Positions 22,901 to 32,321 of a stretch of 34,362 bases of DNA are shown here, in pieces. Under the pieces are notes generated by a model, which saw only the letters and a list, made by a program, of their open reading frames with translations, searched no databases and was not told where the DNA came from. Source of the stretch: an uncultured Lachnospiraceae bacterium (GTDB taxonomy: Bacteria; Bacillota; Clostridia; Lachnospirales; Lachnospiraceae). The position numbers and the translations under genes are program-made. The stretch is from contig CAJUES010000040.1 in assembly GCA_910585765.1 (NCBI GenBank), positions 1 to 34,362 of the forward strand, given 5' to 3'. Numbering within the stretch: the first letter of the stretch is position 1; every line of letters begins with the position of its first letter.

Positions 22901-24616
22901 ATGAAGAGAAGAGGATTGAAGCTCACACCGCGTCTTGTACTAGTGGCAGCGCTTCCTTTGATACTGATGTTTGCTTTTGCGGTAGCAGGGATCAGTTCAT
23001 CATGCGGATCCATTATCGAGTCGATGGTACAGCATGAATTGATGACGGCGCAGTATGCTTTCGAGACGTCTGTGGCAAATATCGCACAGGGTACATATAT
23101 GTATACGAATGGAAAGTTTTACAAGGGAAAGCGCAACATTAGTGACAATACACAGTTTTTTGACAATTTCAGCCATGAGGTCGATCTGCAGGTCACTGTT
23201 TTTTATGACAATGTGCGGGTTGCCACAAGCCTTGTGGACGCGCAGGGGAACCGTCTCGTGGGGACGGAGGCTGACCCTGTGATCTACGACCTGGTGGTCA
23301 AGCAGGGGCAGGACTACTACTCCGACCATGTGGAGATCAGCGGCAAGACATACTATGCCATGTACTGCCCGCTGTATCAGTACAATTCGGACGAGATCAT
23401 AGGCATGACCTTTGTGGGGCTGGAGAAATCGAATATCAATGCGATCTACTCCTCCAATTTCATGAAAAGTGCGGGTATCCTGATCGCGATCTTTGCGATC
23501 GGCATTGTAGCAACGACCGTATCTGTCAGCGTGGTGATCAAGGCGATCAAGGGGGTCATCGTACAGCTGAATCAAGTCGCTGACGGGGAGCTGAACGTGA
23601 AGGTGCAGGGTAAACTGTTAGGCAGGGCGGACGAGATCGGCGATATCGCACACAGTGTGGAGAAGCTTGTCCACAGTCTGTCGGATATCGTGGTGGACAT
23701 CAAGGGGGCATCGTCGGATCTGGACAGCATATCGGCAGGATTTTCCGGCTCTTTCGGAAAGATGGCGGAGAATATCGGCAGTGTGGACAGGGCAGTGGAG
23801 GAGATGGCAACAGGTTCCACACAGCAGGCGCATGATACCGCGGATGTGGGGAACAAGATCCAGTATATGGGTGATGCTGTCGAGATCACGGCGCAGAATG
23901 TGGAGACGCTGGTGGGGAATACCGGCAAAATGCGCGATTACAACAAGAGTGTGGAGAATACGCTTGAGGAGCTGATCAGGACCAGCAGCGAGACGAAGGA
24001 CGCGTTCGATGTAGTGTTTGACCAGACCAACATGACCAACCAGTCGGCGCAGGATATCCAGACCGCGGCTGACGTGATCACGGACATTGCGGATCAGACG
24101 AGCCTGCTGTCGCTCAACGCAAGCATAGAGGCGGCGCGGGCCGGGGAACACGGCAAGGGATTCGCCGTTGTGGCTGACGAGATCCGAAAGCTTGCGGATC
24201 AGTCTGCGGAGTCTGCCAGCCGCATCACAGGGATCATTGCGATGCTGATCACCAATTCCAACACGACGGTTGACACCATGAAAAATGTCACGGCTGCGAT
24301 GGACAAACAGGGCGAGGAGCTTGGCAGGACAAAGACCGTGTTCAACAGCCTGAATTATGAGATTGGAGAGGTCGGCAGCGCTGTGGACAATATCCGGGGT
24401 GAGATCGATAAGCTCAATGATCTCAAGACCGATGTGCTCAATGCGGTTCAGAACCTTGCAGCCATCGCGGAGCAGAATGCAGCGAACACACAGGAGACCT
24501 CCGCTTCCATGCAGGAGATCAGACAGATCGTTTCCGAGTGCAGCGGGGAGGTGGACGGGATCGTCAACACCTCAAAGGGACTTGCACAGAATATTGAAGT
24601 GTTCACGCTGGAATGA
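22901..24616 (+). CDS. methyl-accepting chemotaxis protein
   Basis: A 571-residue transmembrane chemoreceptor. TM1 is at about 10-31 and TM2 at about 192-215. Between them is a Cache-like sensor domain of about 155 residues (VFYDNVRVATSLVDAQGNR, SGKTYYAMYCPLYQYNSDEI, IGMTFVGLEKS). A HAMP domain follows TM2, and then the coiled-coil signalling domain with the conserved tip LSLNASIEAARAGEHGKGF at about 400-418. This tip binds CheA/CheW; sensing of a small organic ligand is implied but unknown. The ATG follows AGGTAGGGG with short spacing. The gene is monocistronic, ending in a bidirectional terminator (24649-24677). No che gene is nearby, so it acts with a distant array. Confidence 0.93.
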   Translation: MKRRGLKLTPRLVLVAALPLILMFAFAVAGISSSCGSIIESMVQHELMTAQYAFETSVANIAQGTYMYTNGKFYKGKRNISDNTQFFDNFSHEVDLQVTVFYDNVRVATSLVDAQGNRLVGTEADPVIYDLVVKQGQDYYSDHVEISGKTYYAMYCPLYQYNSDEIIGMTFVGLEKSNINAIYSSNFMKSAGILIAIFAIGIVATTVSVSVVIKAIKGVIVQLNQVADGELNVKVQGKLLGRADEIGDIAHSVEKLVHSLSDIVVDIKGASSDLDSISAGFSGSFGKMAENIGSVDRAVEEMATGSTQQAHDTADVGNKIQYMGDAVEITAQNVETLVGNTGKMRDYNKSVENTLEELIRTSSETKDAFDVVFDQTNMTNQSAQDIQTAADVITDIADQTSLLSLNASIEAARAGEHGKGFAVVADEIRKLADQSAESASRITGIIAMLITNSNTTVDTMKNVTAAMDKQGEELGRTKTVFNSLNYEIGEVGSAVDNIRGEIDKLNDLKTDVLNAVQNLAAIAEQNAANTQETSASMQEIRQIVSECSGEVDGIVNTSKGLAQNIEVFTLE

Positions 24617-24648
24617 TCGACAAAGATAAAAGATAGAGATATAAGAAT

Positions 24649-24677
24649 AAAAAGCGCTGCGTCAGACAGCGCTTTTT
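24649..24677. terminator. bidirectional terminator between chemoreceptor and ECF S component
   Basis: AAAAAGCGCTG and CAGCGCTTTTT form a perfect 11-bp stem with an 8-nt loop. It serves both convergent genes and overlaps the last codons of the minus-strand gene. Confidence 0.9.
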
Positions 24678-25297
24678 GTATGTTCGGATATCCCGCGTTC
24701 GATGGATCTGCCAACAGCGGGGAGCATTCCCGCTTTTTTCAGCGCCGGGCGGACGGCGTTGTACACCGCGACAGATACGATCGTGGAGGTGACGGCATTG
24801 ACAGTGGTCGCAGCGATGTCCGGCAGCAGCGTCAGCTCTGCCATCGGTCTGCCGAGGATGACCAGCTTGTAGCAGTAGCCAAACAGCGGATCGAACACCA
24901 TGTTGAAACCGAGACCGCAGACCGCGGCGGCGAGAGACCATTTGAAAGCGGTTCCGGCATCTTTGCAGGCGGACAGTCTGCCGAATCTGTGCGCGACGCA
25001 TCCGGTGACAAGACCGATGCAAAACTTCAATATAAATGTTTTGGGTGCGGACAGGATGTATACGGGATCGAGCAGATCTCCGATCGTCATGCCGACAGCG
25101 CCGCCTGCGCCGCCCAGGGGACCGCCAAGGAGCAGGGCGCCGAGCACGCACACTGCGTTTCCCAGATGGATGCTCGTGGCGCTCTCCGAGCCTGGGATCA
25201 TGATCTTGATCTGCAGGAATGTGAAGACCACATAGGACAGTGCGGCGATCAGACCTGTGAGGGCGATTTTTTGGCTTGTAGAATTTTTCCGGTTCAT
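24662..25297 (-). CDS. ECF transporter S component
   Basis: A 211-residue membrane protein with about six spans, the substrate-binding subunit of an energy-coupling-factor vitamin transporter. Typical features are ALTGLIAALSYVVFTFLQI, IHLGNAVCVLGALLLGGPLG, the glycine-rich GGAGGAVGMTIGDLLDP and PKTFILKFCIGLVTG. The shared EcfAA'T module is not in the window, so it is a group II type component using a common module. The substrate is unclear. ATG 25297 is chosen for GAGGAGG upstream and the match to family starts; the longer open frame to 25429 is leader. I found no riboswitch fold in the roughly 230-bp upstream region. Confidence 0.85.
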   Translation of the reverse strand: MNRKNSTSQKIALTGLIAALSYVVFTFLQIKIMIPGSESATSIHLGNAVCVLGALLLGGPLGGAGGAVGMTIGDLLDPVYILSAPKTFILKFCIGLVTGCVAHRFGRLSACKDAGTAFKWSLAAAVCGLGFNMVFDPLFGYCYKLVILGRPMAELTLLPDIAATTVNAVTSTIVSVAVYNAVRPALKKAGMLPAVGRSIERGISEHTKSAV

Positions 25298-25456
25298 AAC
25301 AGTTCCTCCTCGTGATATGGATATGTCCGTTACGCGCTGCATCGTTTTGCATAACAGAGTCCGATTCCTGTTGTAAAGTATAGCGCAAAGTGACATTTTA
25401 GAAATAGACAATTTCATAATTTTTTGCATGTACAGTTAGGAAAGTTAGAAATGCTA

Positions 25457-25485
25457 TTGATTTTTGGAGCCAAATAGGATTTAAT
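25457..25485 (+). promoter_or_regulatory. candidate promoter of the bactofilin gene
   Basis: TTGATT (25457-25462) and TTTAAT (25480-25485) are 17 bases apart. A leader of about 38 nt ends in CAGGAGG. Confidence 0.45.
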
Positions 25486-25529
25486 ATAGATAAGAGAGTG
25501 TGAAAAAGAAATTCAGGAGGTTTCATATA

Positions 25530-26162
25530 ATGGATAATTTTGGAGCAATGAGGAACACGGAAACAGCGATCATTCCAAAGGGAACAGTTATAAACGGCGA
25601 CATCGCGATCGAGGGAAAGCTTGAGATGTACGGCGTGGTCAACGGTGATATCAACTCCGACAGCCGCGTCAACGTTTCCGGCGATATCACAGGAAATATC
25701 AAGGCGAATGATCTCTACGCGAAGGATTCCTTCATCGTGGGGCAGATCGAGTGTGCGCAGGGTGCCACGATACGCGATAATACGGTTATCCTCGGCGACA
25801 TCAGGGCGGAGAACCTTGTGGTAGACGGCGCGATACAGGGCAAGATCGACATCAGGGAAGGCATCACGGTGGGTGAGGGGGCGATCCTTGACAGCGATAT
25901 CAAGGCAAAGACCATCCAGGTCAACAACGGTGCCGCGATCAACGGGCACTGTTCACTCTGCTACGCGGATATCAAGCTCGAGGATATCTTTCCGGTGACG
26001 GAGGAGACGGTCGAGGAGCCGCCGAAGGAGACGGTCGAGGAGCCGCCGAAGGAGGAAACAAAAGAGCCGGAGCCAGCCGAGGAGGACAAGCCAAAGGCAG
26101 TGGCAAAACCCAAGGCGATCGCAAAGCCCAAGGCAGTGAAGAAGCCGGACGCCGAGTCCTGA
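25530..26162 (+). CDS. bactofilin family cytoskeletal protein
   Basis: A 210-residue bactofilin. The core (about 10-140) is a right-handed beta-helix of repeating short strands: TAIIPKGTVINGDIAIEGK, GVVNGDINSDSRVNVSGDIT, GNIKANDLYAKDSFIVG and so on, rich in G-D-I and V-x-G steps. Bactofilins polymerise without nucleotide and scaffold cell-wall or shape functions. The C-terminal tail (about 150-210) is disordered: a tandem ETVEEPPK repeat, copied at DNA level as 24-bp units, then a basic KPKA repeat. The tail may bind membrane or peptidoglycan enzymes. The start follows CAGGAGG. The GNAT gene begins 48 bases downstream and could be co-transcribed. Confidence 0.9.
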   Translation: MDNFGAMRNTETAIIPKGTVINGDIAIEGKLEMYGVVNGDINSDSRVNVSGDITGNIKANDLYAKDSFIVGQIECAQGATIRDNTVILGDIRAENLVVDGAIQGKIDIREGITVGEGAILDSDIKAKTIQVNNGAAINGHCSLCYADIKLEDIFPVTEETVEEPPKETVEEPPKEETKEPEPAEEDKPKAVAKPKAIAKPKAVKKPDAES

Positions 26163-26210
26163 TCGGATCAAGCGTATTGAGACAAAAGAGACTGCTATAA
26201 AAATACTGAA

Positions 26211-27458
26211 ATGAAAGAGACAGGCATAAAGGATATGGATTGGGAATACAGCAGGGAAACCTACAGTGATGACTGCACTGCACAAGAGCGGTTCAACAGG
26301 ACAGAAGAGATACTCGATTTTGCCAATATGGTATTTAGTGTGGCTTACGGCGGAACGGATTTTGGATGGCTTCTGCCCAAGGCGTACGCCCCGCAGCGCA
26401 GCGGTCTGCCGATCCACCACATGATCAGGAGCAGGGGCAGGGGCAGGATCAGGGCGCTGATCGATCTCTATCCGCTGGATCTGCAGCTGCGCGGAAGGCC
26501 AGACAGGATCAGGGCAGTCTACGTGGGGACTGTGGCGGTGCACCCCAACGACACCGGGAGAGGGTACATGACAGCGCTCATGCAGAGGGCTGTGGCGGAT
26601 GCGCGCAGACAGGGGTGCGCACTCATGATCCTGGACGGCGCGCGCCACAGGTATCAGTATTTCGGGTTTGAGCGTGCGGGGATCCGATACGATTTTCATA
26701 TCGAGACGAATAATATCGAACATAGTTATGCGAAGCTGTGCATGAAGGACACAACGTTTTGCTTTCAGGAGCTTGAGGAGGGCAGTCCGTATCTTGACAG
26801 GCTGTACGGCTTGTATTGCAACAGGCTCGTGACGGCGCGCTCGCGGGGGGATTTCTGGCTGTCCCTGCAGAGCTACAACGCGTCTGCTTACGCCGTTCTG
26901 CGGTGCGGAGAACCGGTCGGGTATGTATGCCTGTCGGAGGACAGGAGATCGCTCACGGAGTTTGAGATCATGGAGAGCGGGGATCTGTGCGGTGTGCTGC
27001 ACGATCTGATGGAGTCGTTTGAGTTGGGGCAGCTGCGCGTCAGCGTGGGTATGGACGAGACGGACAAGATCGAGCAGCTCGAGTATGTCTGCAATTCCTG
27101 CAGTGCATCCACATCCCATCAGATCAGGATATTGGACTACGAGGCGGCGCTTGCGTTCCTGATGAACTGGAAGCGACAGTATGCGGCGCCTGCCACCGGT
27201 GAGTATGTGGTGGGGATAAGGGATGCACAGGAGGGCTGTATCGAGAACTATCTGCTGTCTGTCACAGAGGACAAGGCCAGCGTGACGCGCACAGAGAGAG
27301 AAGCGGACACGGTTTTCGATGGCATGGAACTGATCCGCATCCTGACGACGCCGCTGTGTTTCGTGCAGCCGCAGAGGGGGCTTGGGAACAAAATAAAAAA
27401 TGCGCCTGCGGGCTGGTTTCCACTGCCGTTTTACCTACCCGAAGCAGACACATTCTGA
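26211..27458 (+). CDS. GNAT family N-acetyltransferase (Eis-like)
   Basis: A 415-residue acetyltransferase. The acetyl-CoA motif A, VAVHPNDTGRGYMTALM, is at about 108-124, followed by a motif B-like segment around RHRYQYFGFERAG. The long C-terminal half (about 200-415), with a second GNAT-like and SCP-like region, is the layout of Eis-type enzymes that modify aminoglycosides, lysines or peptides. The substrate is unknown. The ATG has no good ribosome site; ATG 26235 is preceded by AAAGGAT but too close. Either may be the true start, or translation may follow from the bactofilin 48 bases upstream. It ends 3 bases from a convergent small gene with no terminator visible. Confidence 0.8.
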   Translation: MKETGIKDMDWEYSRETYSDDCTAQERFNRTEEILDFANMVFSVAYGGTDFGWLLPKAYAPQRSGLPIHHMIRSRGRGRIRALIDLYPLDLQLRGRPDRIRAVYVGTVAVHPNDTGRGYMTALMQRAVADARRQGCALMILDGARHRYQYFGFERAGIRYDFHIETNNIEHSYAKLCMKDTTFCFQELEEGSPYLDRLYGLYCNRLVTARSRGDFWLSLQSYNASAYAVLRCGEPVGYVCLSEDRRSLTEFEIMESGDLCGVLHDLMESFELGQLRVSVGMDETDKIEQLEYVCNSCSASTSHQIRILDYEAALAFLMNWKRQYAAPATGEYVVGIRDAQEGCIENYLLSVTEDKASVTRTEREADTVFDGMELIRILTTPLCFVQPQRGLGNKIKNAPAGWFPLPFYLPEADTF

Positions 27459-27461
27459 TGA

Positions 27462-27797
27462 TCAATCCATATACTTCCATGTGTACATGTTTGCACTTCT
27501 ACACTTTGGACACACGATTTTGTACTGTTCGAAGATGAACATCTTGATCTGGTCATCTGCGACATTGGTCGTGACAATGCGGCTCTGACCACACTTGCAT
27601 AGAAACAGGATCTTGCGATTCAGGCGCACAGACAGGCTTTCACCCCTCAGACTGAGCGTCTTTTCTATGTACTTGATCTGCTCTTCGTTGTGAACCCCGC
27701 ACTCCTCAAGAGCCCATTTGTACTCATCGCGTATGATGTGAAGTGCATCTGATGGGATGGATGAATAGTGCTGTTCTAATTTTTGTTCAGTAAACAT
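27462..27797 (-). CDS. hypothetical protein with C-terminal zinc ribbon
   Basis: A 111-residue protein of unknown family. The N-terminal part is helical (FTEQKLEQHYSSIPSDALHI) and the C-terminal part holds CKC (in LFLCKCGQSRI) and CPKC (in KIVCPKCRSAN), which together can form a zinc ribbon. The start ATG 27797 is supported by AGAGGAA 7 bases upstream, in preference to an ATG at 27830. It is more AT-rich than its neighbours. A 154-bp MITE-like element lies just upstream. The function is not predictable; a nucleic-acid or protein-binding role is possible from the ribbon. Confidence 0.65.
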   Translation of the reverse strand: MFTEQKLEQHYSSIPSDALHIIRDEYKWALEECGVHNEEQIKYIEKTLSLRGESLSVRLNRKILFLCKCGQSRIVTTNVADDQIKMFIFEQYKIVCPKCRSANMYTWKYMD

Positions 27798-28279
27798 GTT
27801 GAATTCCTCTTTTCTTTCAAATTTTTTCATAATTACTCGGATTACAGTTCCTTCATATTCTGAATCACTTTTTATGCACTTAGGAACTGTTAAAGAATTA
27901 ATCTTTACATCTGACTTGTCTAAATCTTCTTATGCCGCGTTGTCGTCAATCGGCGTACCCCAGTACGCCTCATTCCTCCGCCTTGCATAAAAAGATTTAT
28001 ACTGCGTCATCTGCAAAGTTAATTCTTAACAGTTCCTTAAAGACAGTATAACACAAACTCACGAAATATGGAATATAGTTTTTTCATGAAAGGATGATTA
28101 AAAAATTGGAAGAACCATCCGATATATAGGGTATATATTGTGTGAGAAACTGCGAAGGAATGCGCTGCGGTTCTTATTCATATAATTTAATAATATGAAG
28201 TAAAACGGATTTTACAGGAAATACACGCTATATGCCACAGGGATATAGGAGTGTGCAAGACCACAGGGAGGTGGCACAA
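27798..28279. other. gene-free stretch holding a MITE and an AT-rich leader
   Basis: Besides the 27883-28036 element, it contains CAGTTCCTT (27845-27853), a word equal to the MITE end, perhaps a scar. The part 28041-28230 is AT-rich with a possible long stem AAGAACC/GGTTCTT but no T-run. No gene is supported before GTG 28280. Confidence 0.4.
27883..28036. mobile_element. MITE-like inverted-repeat element, 154 bp
   Basis: The ends GGAACTGTTAAAGAATTAA (from 27883) and, on the other strand, GGAACTGTTAAGAATTAAC (from 28036) match with one indel. Similarity goes on imperfectly for about 55 bp (ATCTTCTTATGC against ATCTTTTTATGC). TTA flanks both ends (27880-27882 and 28037-28039), consistent with a 3-bp target duplication. 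No gene inside. Confidence 0.7.
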
Positions 28280-28867
28280 GTGAATAGAAGACGAGAACTT
28301 GCCCTGCAGAGGGTTTCCCGCATAGGAAACATTGCGGCGACGGATAATATCTCACAGAACACGAAGTACAGGAGCAGTCAGACCGGTGAGCGGATCCAGA
28401 CGAATACGATCGAGGCGGCGCTGGGCACCTACATGATGCGCGGCACCGAGATCTATGACCTGCGCGGAGAGGACACCTACACCCACGGCTATGGGGAGTC
28501 CGGCTCCAATGCACAGGGACAGCTTTCCCGGCAGATGAAGGAGTATCTGTCCATGGCGTCTGCGGAGGAGAGCCAGCTGGCGAATGCCAAATCCGATCTG
28601 GAGCGCCGCGTCGCAGAGCACATCAACATCAGGAAGTTTGAGGAGGCGCTCGCGAAGGATCCAAGCGCACAGTACCAGCTGAGCAGATACCACAAGAAGG
28701 GCGGGGAGACAGACTTTGACAGGCTTGACGCGAATCGCTGTTCCGGTTTTTTGCTGTACTCCTACAACAAAAAAGGCGTGCACAGCGTCCTGGGAGAGCA
28801 TCTGAGCTTTGCAGGCTATGACACGGTAGGAAATGGCGGGAATCTGGCGCAGCTCAGATCAGTCTGA
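28280..28867 (+). CDS. hypothetical protein, unknown function
   Basis: A 195-residue soluble protein that I do not recognise. The start GTG 28280 has GGGAGG 8 bases upstream; an ATG at 28232 lacks a site. The N-terminus is basic (VNRRRELALQRVSRI). A polar middle (SQTGERIQTNTIEAALGTYM; GEDTYTHGYGESGSNAQG) leads to a helical, charged segment (LSRQMKEYLSMASAEESQLA and onward to about 130) likely to form a coiled coil. The C-terminus has GGETDFDRLDANRCSGFLLYS. No signal peptide or membrane span is seen. It is followed by a strong terminator (28902-28957), so it is a real transcription unit. Confidence 0.65.
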   Translation: MNRRRELALQRVSRIGNIAATDNISQNTKYRSSQTGERIQTNTIEAALGTYMMRGTEIYDLRGEDTYTHGYGESGSNAQGQLSRQMKEYLSMASAEESQLANAKSDLERRVAEHINIRKFEEALAKDPSAQYQLSRYHKKGGETDFDRLDANRCSGFLLYSYNKKGVHSVLGEHLSFAGYDTVGNGGNLAQLRSV

Positions 28868-28901
28868 CGCGTATAAATGTCCATCTGCGGTATGAGATAT
28901 G

Positions 28902-28957
28902 AGAAGATCTCGGCGCAAGGCAGTGTGCTGCCTTTTGCGTCTGAGATCTTCTTTTTT
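28902..28957 (+). terminator. long intrinsic terminator, convergent region
   Basis: AGAAGATCTC pairs with GAGATCTTCT, with an inner GGCAG/CTGCC stem, followed by TTTTTT. It separates the hypothetical gene from the convergent symporter gene. Confidence 0.9.
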
Positions 28958-28993
28958 GCAGTCGGGCAGGCAGACGGTGTCAGATCCTTGATG

Positions 28994-30553
<1,560 letters not shown>

Positions 30554-30608
30554 AAAAATTCCTCCTTCACAAGATGATCGTTTGATTCAGACTGCAGATG
30601 AAATGCAT

Positions 30609-30667
30609 AAAAAGAGAGAACATCCCATTCGGACAGCCCGTTCTGTCATAGGTGGAATATTCTCTTT
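30609..30667 (-). terminator. attenuator-like terminator in the symporter leader
   Basis: Read on the minus strand: AGAGAA/TTCTCT, then ATTCC/GGGAT, then GACAG/CTGTC form a three-part rod around an AACGGG loop, followed by CTTTTT (30614-30609). It lies within the probable 5' leader, about 55 bases before the start codon of the symporter. Confidence 0.65.
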
Positions 30668-30690
30668 AGGAGCATAAAGCCTTATCTATA

Positions 30691-30719
30691 TTTATACACG
30701 AAAATGGAATATAATGCAA
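30691..30719 (-). promoter_or_regulatory. promoter of the AGCS symporter gene
   Basis: On the minus strand TTGCAT (30719-30714) and TATAAA (30696-30691) are 17 bases apart. The transcript would start near 30684 and meet the attenuator hairpin within about 20 nt. Confidence 0.55.
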
Positions 30720-30759
30720 GAAAAATTAAATTTTGGAAAATACCGCATAAAAGGGAGGA

Positions 30760-30879
30760 TGCCAAGTAATCTTTCGACCACTTGGCATATATTATGAAAA
30801 AGTTATTAATAAGTAAAGTTACCACTTGTTGTCTGTAAGGTATCTTTCGTATCACCTTATGTTTATAGTATAGAGTGGT
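30760..30879. repeat. two tandem hairpins with like loops
   Basis: TGCCAAGT/ACTTGGCA (30760-30767, 30780-30787) and TAAGGT/ACCTTA (30836-30841, 30854-30859) both enclose the word ATCTTTCG. The second is itself framed by ACCACT (30821-30826) and AGTGGT (30874-30879). The region is AT-rich, gene-free and between divergent genes. It may be paired operators or a small structured RNA. Confidence 0.5.
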
Positions 30880-30979
30880 TAAATGTCCAAATCGTGTTGT
30901 TTTATTGAATAATTTTTCAAAGAACTATGAACGATTTATGAACACGGAAAATAAAACACTATCGGTTTTGACGCCAGTC

Positions 30980-30988
30980 TGTTATACT
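30980..30988 (+). promoter_or_regulatory. extended -10 promoter of the aldo/keto reductase gene
   Basis: TGT directly before TATACT (30983-30988) is an extended -10 element; the -35 is poor. The leader is about 90 nt. Confidence 0.4.
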
Positions 30989-31083
30989 GAAAAATAAGGA
31001 ACGGATCAACAGGGACTGATGACTATATGGCAAACTGCCGACAGGATGTTTCTGCACGGTTCCTTAGGAAGAGAGGTATCGAA

Positions 31084-32076
31084 ATGTATACAGCAAACGA
31101 TAAACGGTACGACACGATGCGGTATAACCGCTGCGGGAGGAGCGGGCTGATGCTGCCGGCAGTCTCCCTGGGGCTGTGGCACAATTTTGGCTCCAATGCC
31201 GGCTTTGACAACATGCAGTCCATGTGCCACACCGCATTTGACAGCGGGATCACGCACTTTGATCTAGCCAATAATTATGGTCCGGTGTATGGGGCTGCGG
31301 AGGAGAATTTCGGGCGCATTCTGGCGAAGGGGCTTGGCGTGTACCGGGACGAGCTTGTGATCTCGACAAAGGCAGGGTACGATATGTGGCCGGGACCTTA
31401 CGGAAACTGGGGCAGCAAGAAGTATCTCGTCGCAAGCCTTGACCAGAGCCTGAGACGCATGGGGCTTGAGTATGTGGACATCTACTATCACCACAGGCCG
31501 GACAAGGACACGCCGCTCGAGGAGACAGCGGGAGCGCTCGACGGCATCGTGCACAGCGGGAAGGCGCTCTATGTCGGGATCTCCAATTACAATAAGGAAG
31601 AGACGATCGCGATCGCGGATCTGTTCCGGAAGATGGGCACACCGTTCATCATCAACCAGAGAAAGTATTCCCTGTTTGACAGGACGATCGAGCAGGACGG
31701 ATTGAAGGGCTACGCGGCGGCAAACGGCATTGGCGTCATCACGTTCTGCCCGCTGGCGCAGGGACTTCTGACGAACCGATATATCGACGGGATCCCGCAG
31801 GACAGCCGGATCCGCACAGACGGCAGGTTCCTGAAGGAGGACGCGCTGGGCAGCGCTACGATCGACAAGGTGAGGGCGCTCAACGAGATCGCCGGGGAGC
31901 GCGGGCAGAGTCTGGCACAGATGGCGCTGGCGTGGATCCTGCGGGACGGGGACATCACGAGTGTGCTGATCGGGGCGTCGAAGCCGGCGCAGATCATCGA
32001 CAACGTGGGCATGCTGTCCAATGTCAGGTTCAGCGATGAGGAGCTGCAGCGGATCGAGGAGATCTGCGGCATATAG
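31084..32076 (+). CDS. aldo/keto reductase, L-glyceraldehyde 3-phosphate reductase type (YghZ-like)
   Basis: A 330-residue NADPH-dependent aldo/keto reductase. The start MYTANDKRYDTMRYNRCGRS and LSLGLWHNFG-like opening match the YghZ/GprA family, which reduces L-glyceraldehyde 3-phosphate and methylglyoxal. The catalytic tetrad is D60, Y65, K96 and H136 or H137 (FDLANNYG, STKAGYD, YYHHRPD). The cofactor site SVLIGASKPAQI is near residue 300. ATG 31084 is preceded by GAGAGGT; the upstream ATG 31027 lacks a site and breaks the family start. It is a single-gene unit with a terminator at 32107-32131. Confidence 0.9.
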   Translation: MYTANDKRYDTMRYNRCGRSGLMLPAVSLGLWHNFGSNAGFDNMQSMCHTAFDSGITHFDLANNYGPVYGAAEENFGRILAKGLGVYRDELVISTKAGYDMWPGPYGNWGSKKYLVASLDQSLRRMGLEYVDIYYHHRPDKDTPLEETAGALDGIVHSGKALYVGISNYNKEETIAIADLFRKMGTPFIINQRKYSLFDRTIEQDGLKGYAAANGIGVITFCPLAQGLLTNRYIDGIPQDSRIRTDGRFLKEDALGSATIDKVRALNEIAGERGQSLAQMALAWILRDGDITSVLIGASKPAQIIDNVGMLSNVRFSDEELQRIEEICGI

Positions 32077-32106
32077 ATAAAAAAAGCAAAAGCAAGCGTG
32101 CAAAAG

Positions 32107-32131
32107 AAAGACTGAAAAAGGTCTTTTTTTT
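32107..32131 (+). terminator. intrinsic terminator of the aldo/keto reductase
   Basis: AAAGAC/GTCTTT stem with an 8-nt loop and a T-run to 32131. Confidence 0.7.
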
Positions 32132-32147
32132 GCTTTCTGGAATCTGA

Positions 32148-32174
32148 TGCAACCAAATCGCGTCATGCGGTATC
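32148..32174 (+). promoter_or_regulatory. candidate ECF-type promoter, possibly autoregulatory
   Basis: TGCAAC (32148-32153) and CGGTATC (32168-32174) are 14 bases apart, a pattern like ECF sigma promoters (TGAAAC and CGTATA-like). An inverted repeat CCAAATCG/CGATTTGG (32153-32160, 32193-32200) overlaps it. Such promoters commonly drive the operon of their own sigma factor. Confidence 0.4.
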
Positions 32175-32321
32175 TAATCTATGAAAGCTGAATCGATTTG
32201 GTCTAACAAATGAGACGGTGCGCCCGGAATAGTCAGATGACAGGGAGCTGTGACGGTTTACTTCCCACAGCGCCTGCCTTGCAGGGGATATCGGGTGTAC
32301 GGAACAGAGCGGAGGAGGAAA

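Noticed and set aside
27796..27990. 64-codon plus-strand open frame into the second MITE
   Set aside because: Antisense to the small zinc-ribbon gene start and then MITE sequence; no ribosome site.
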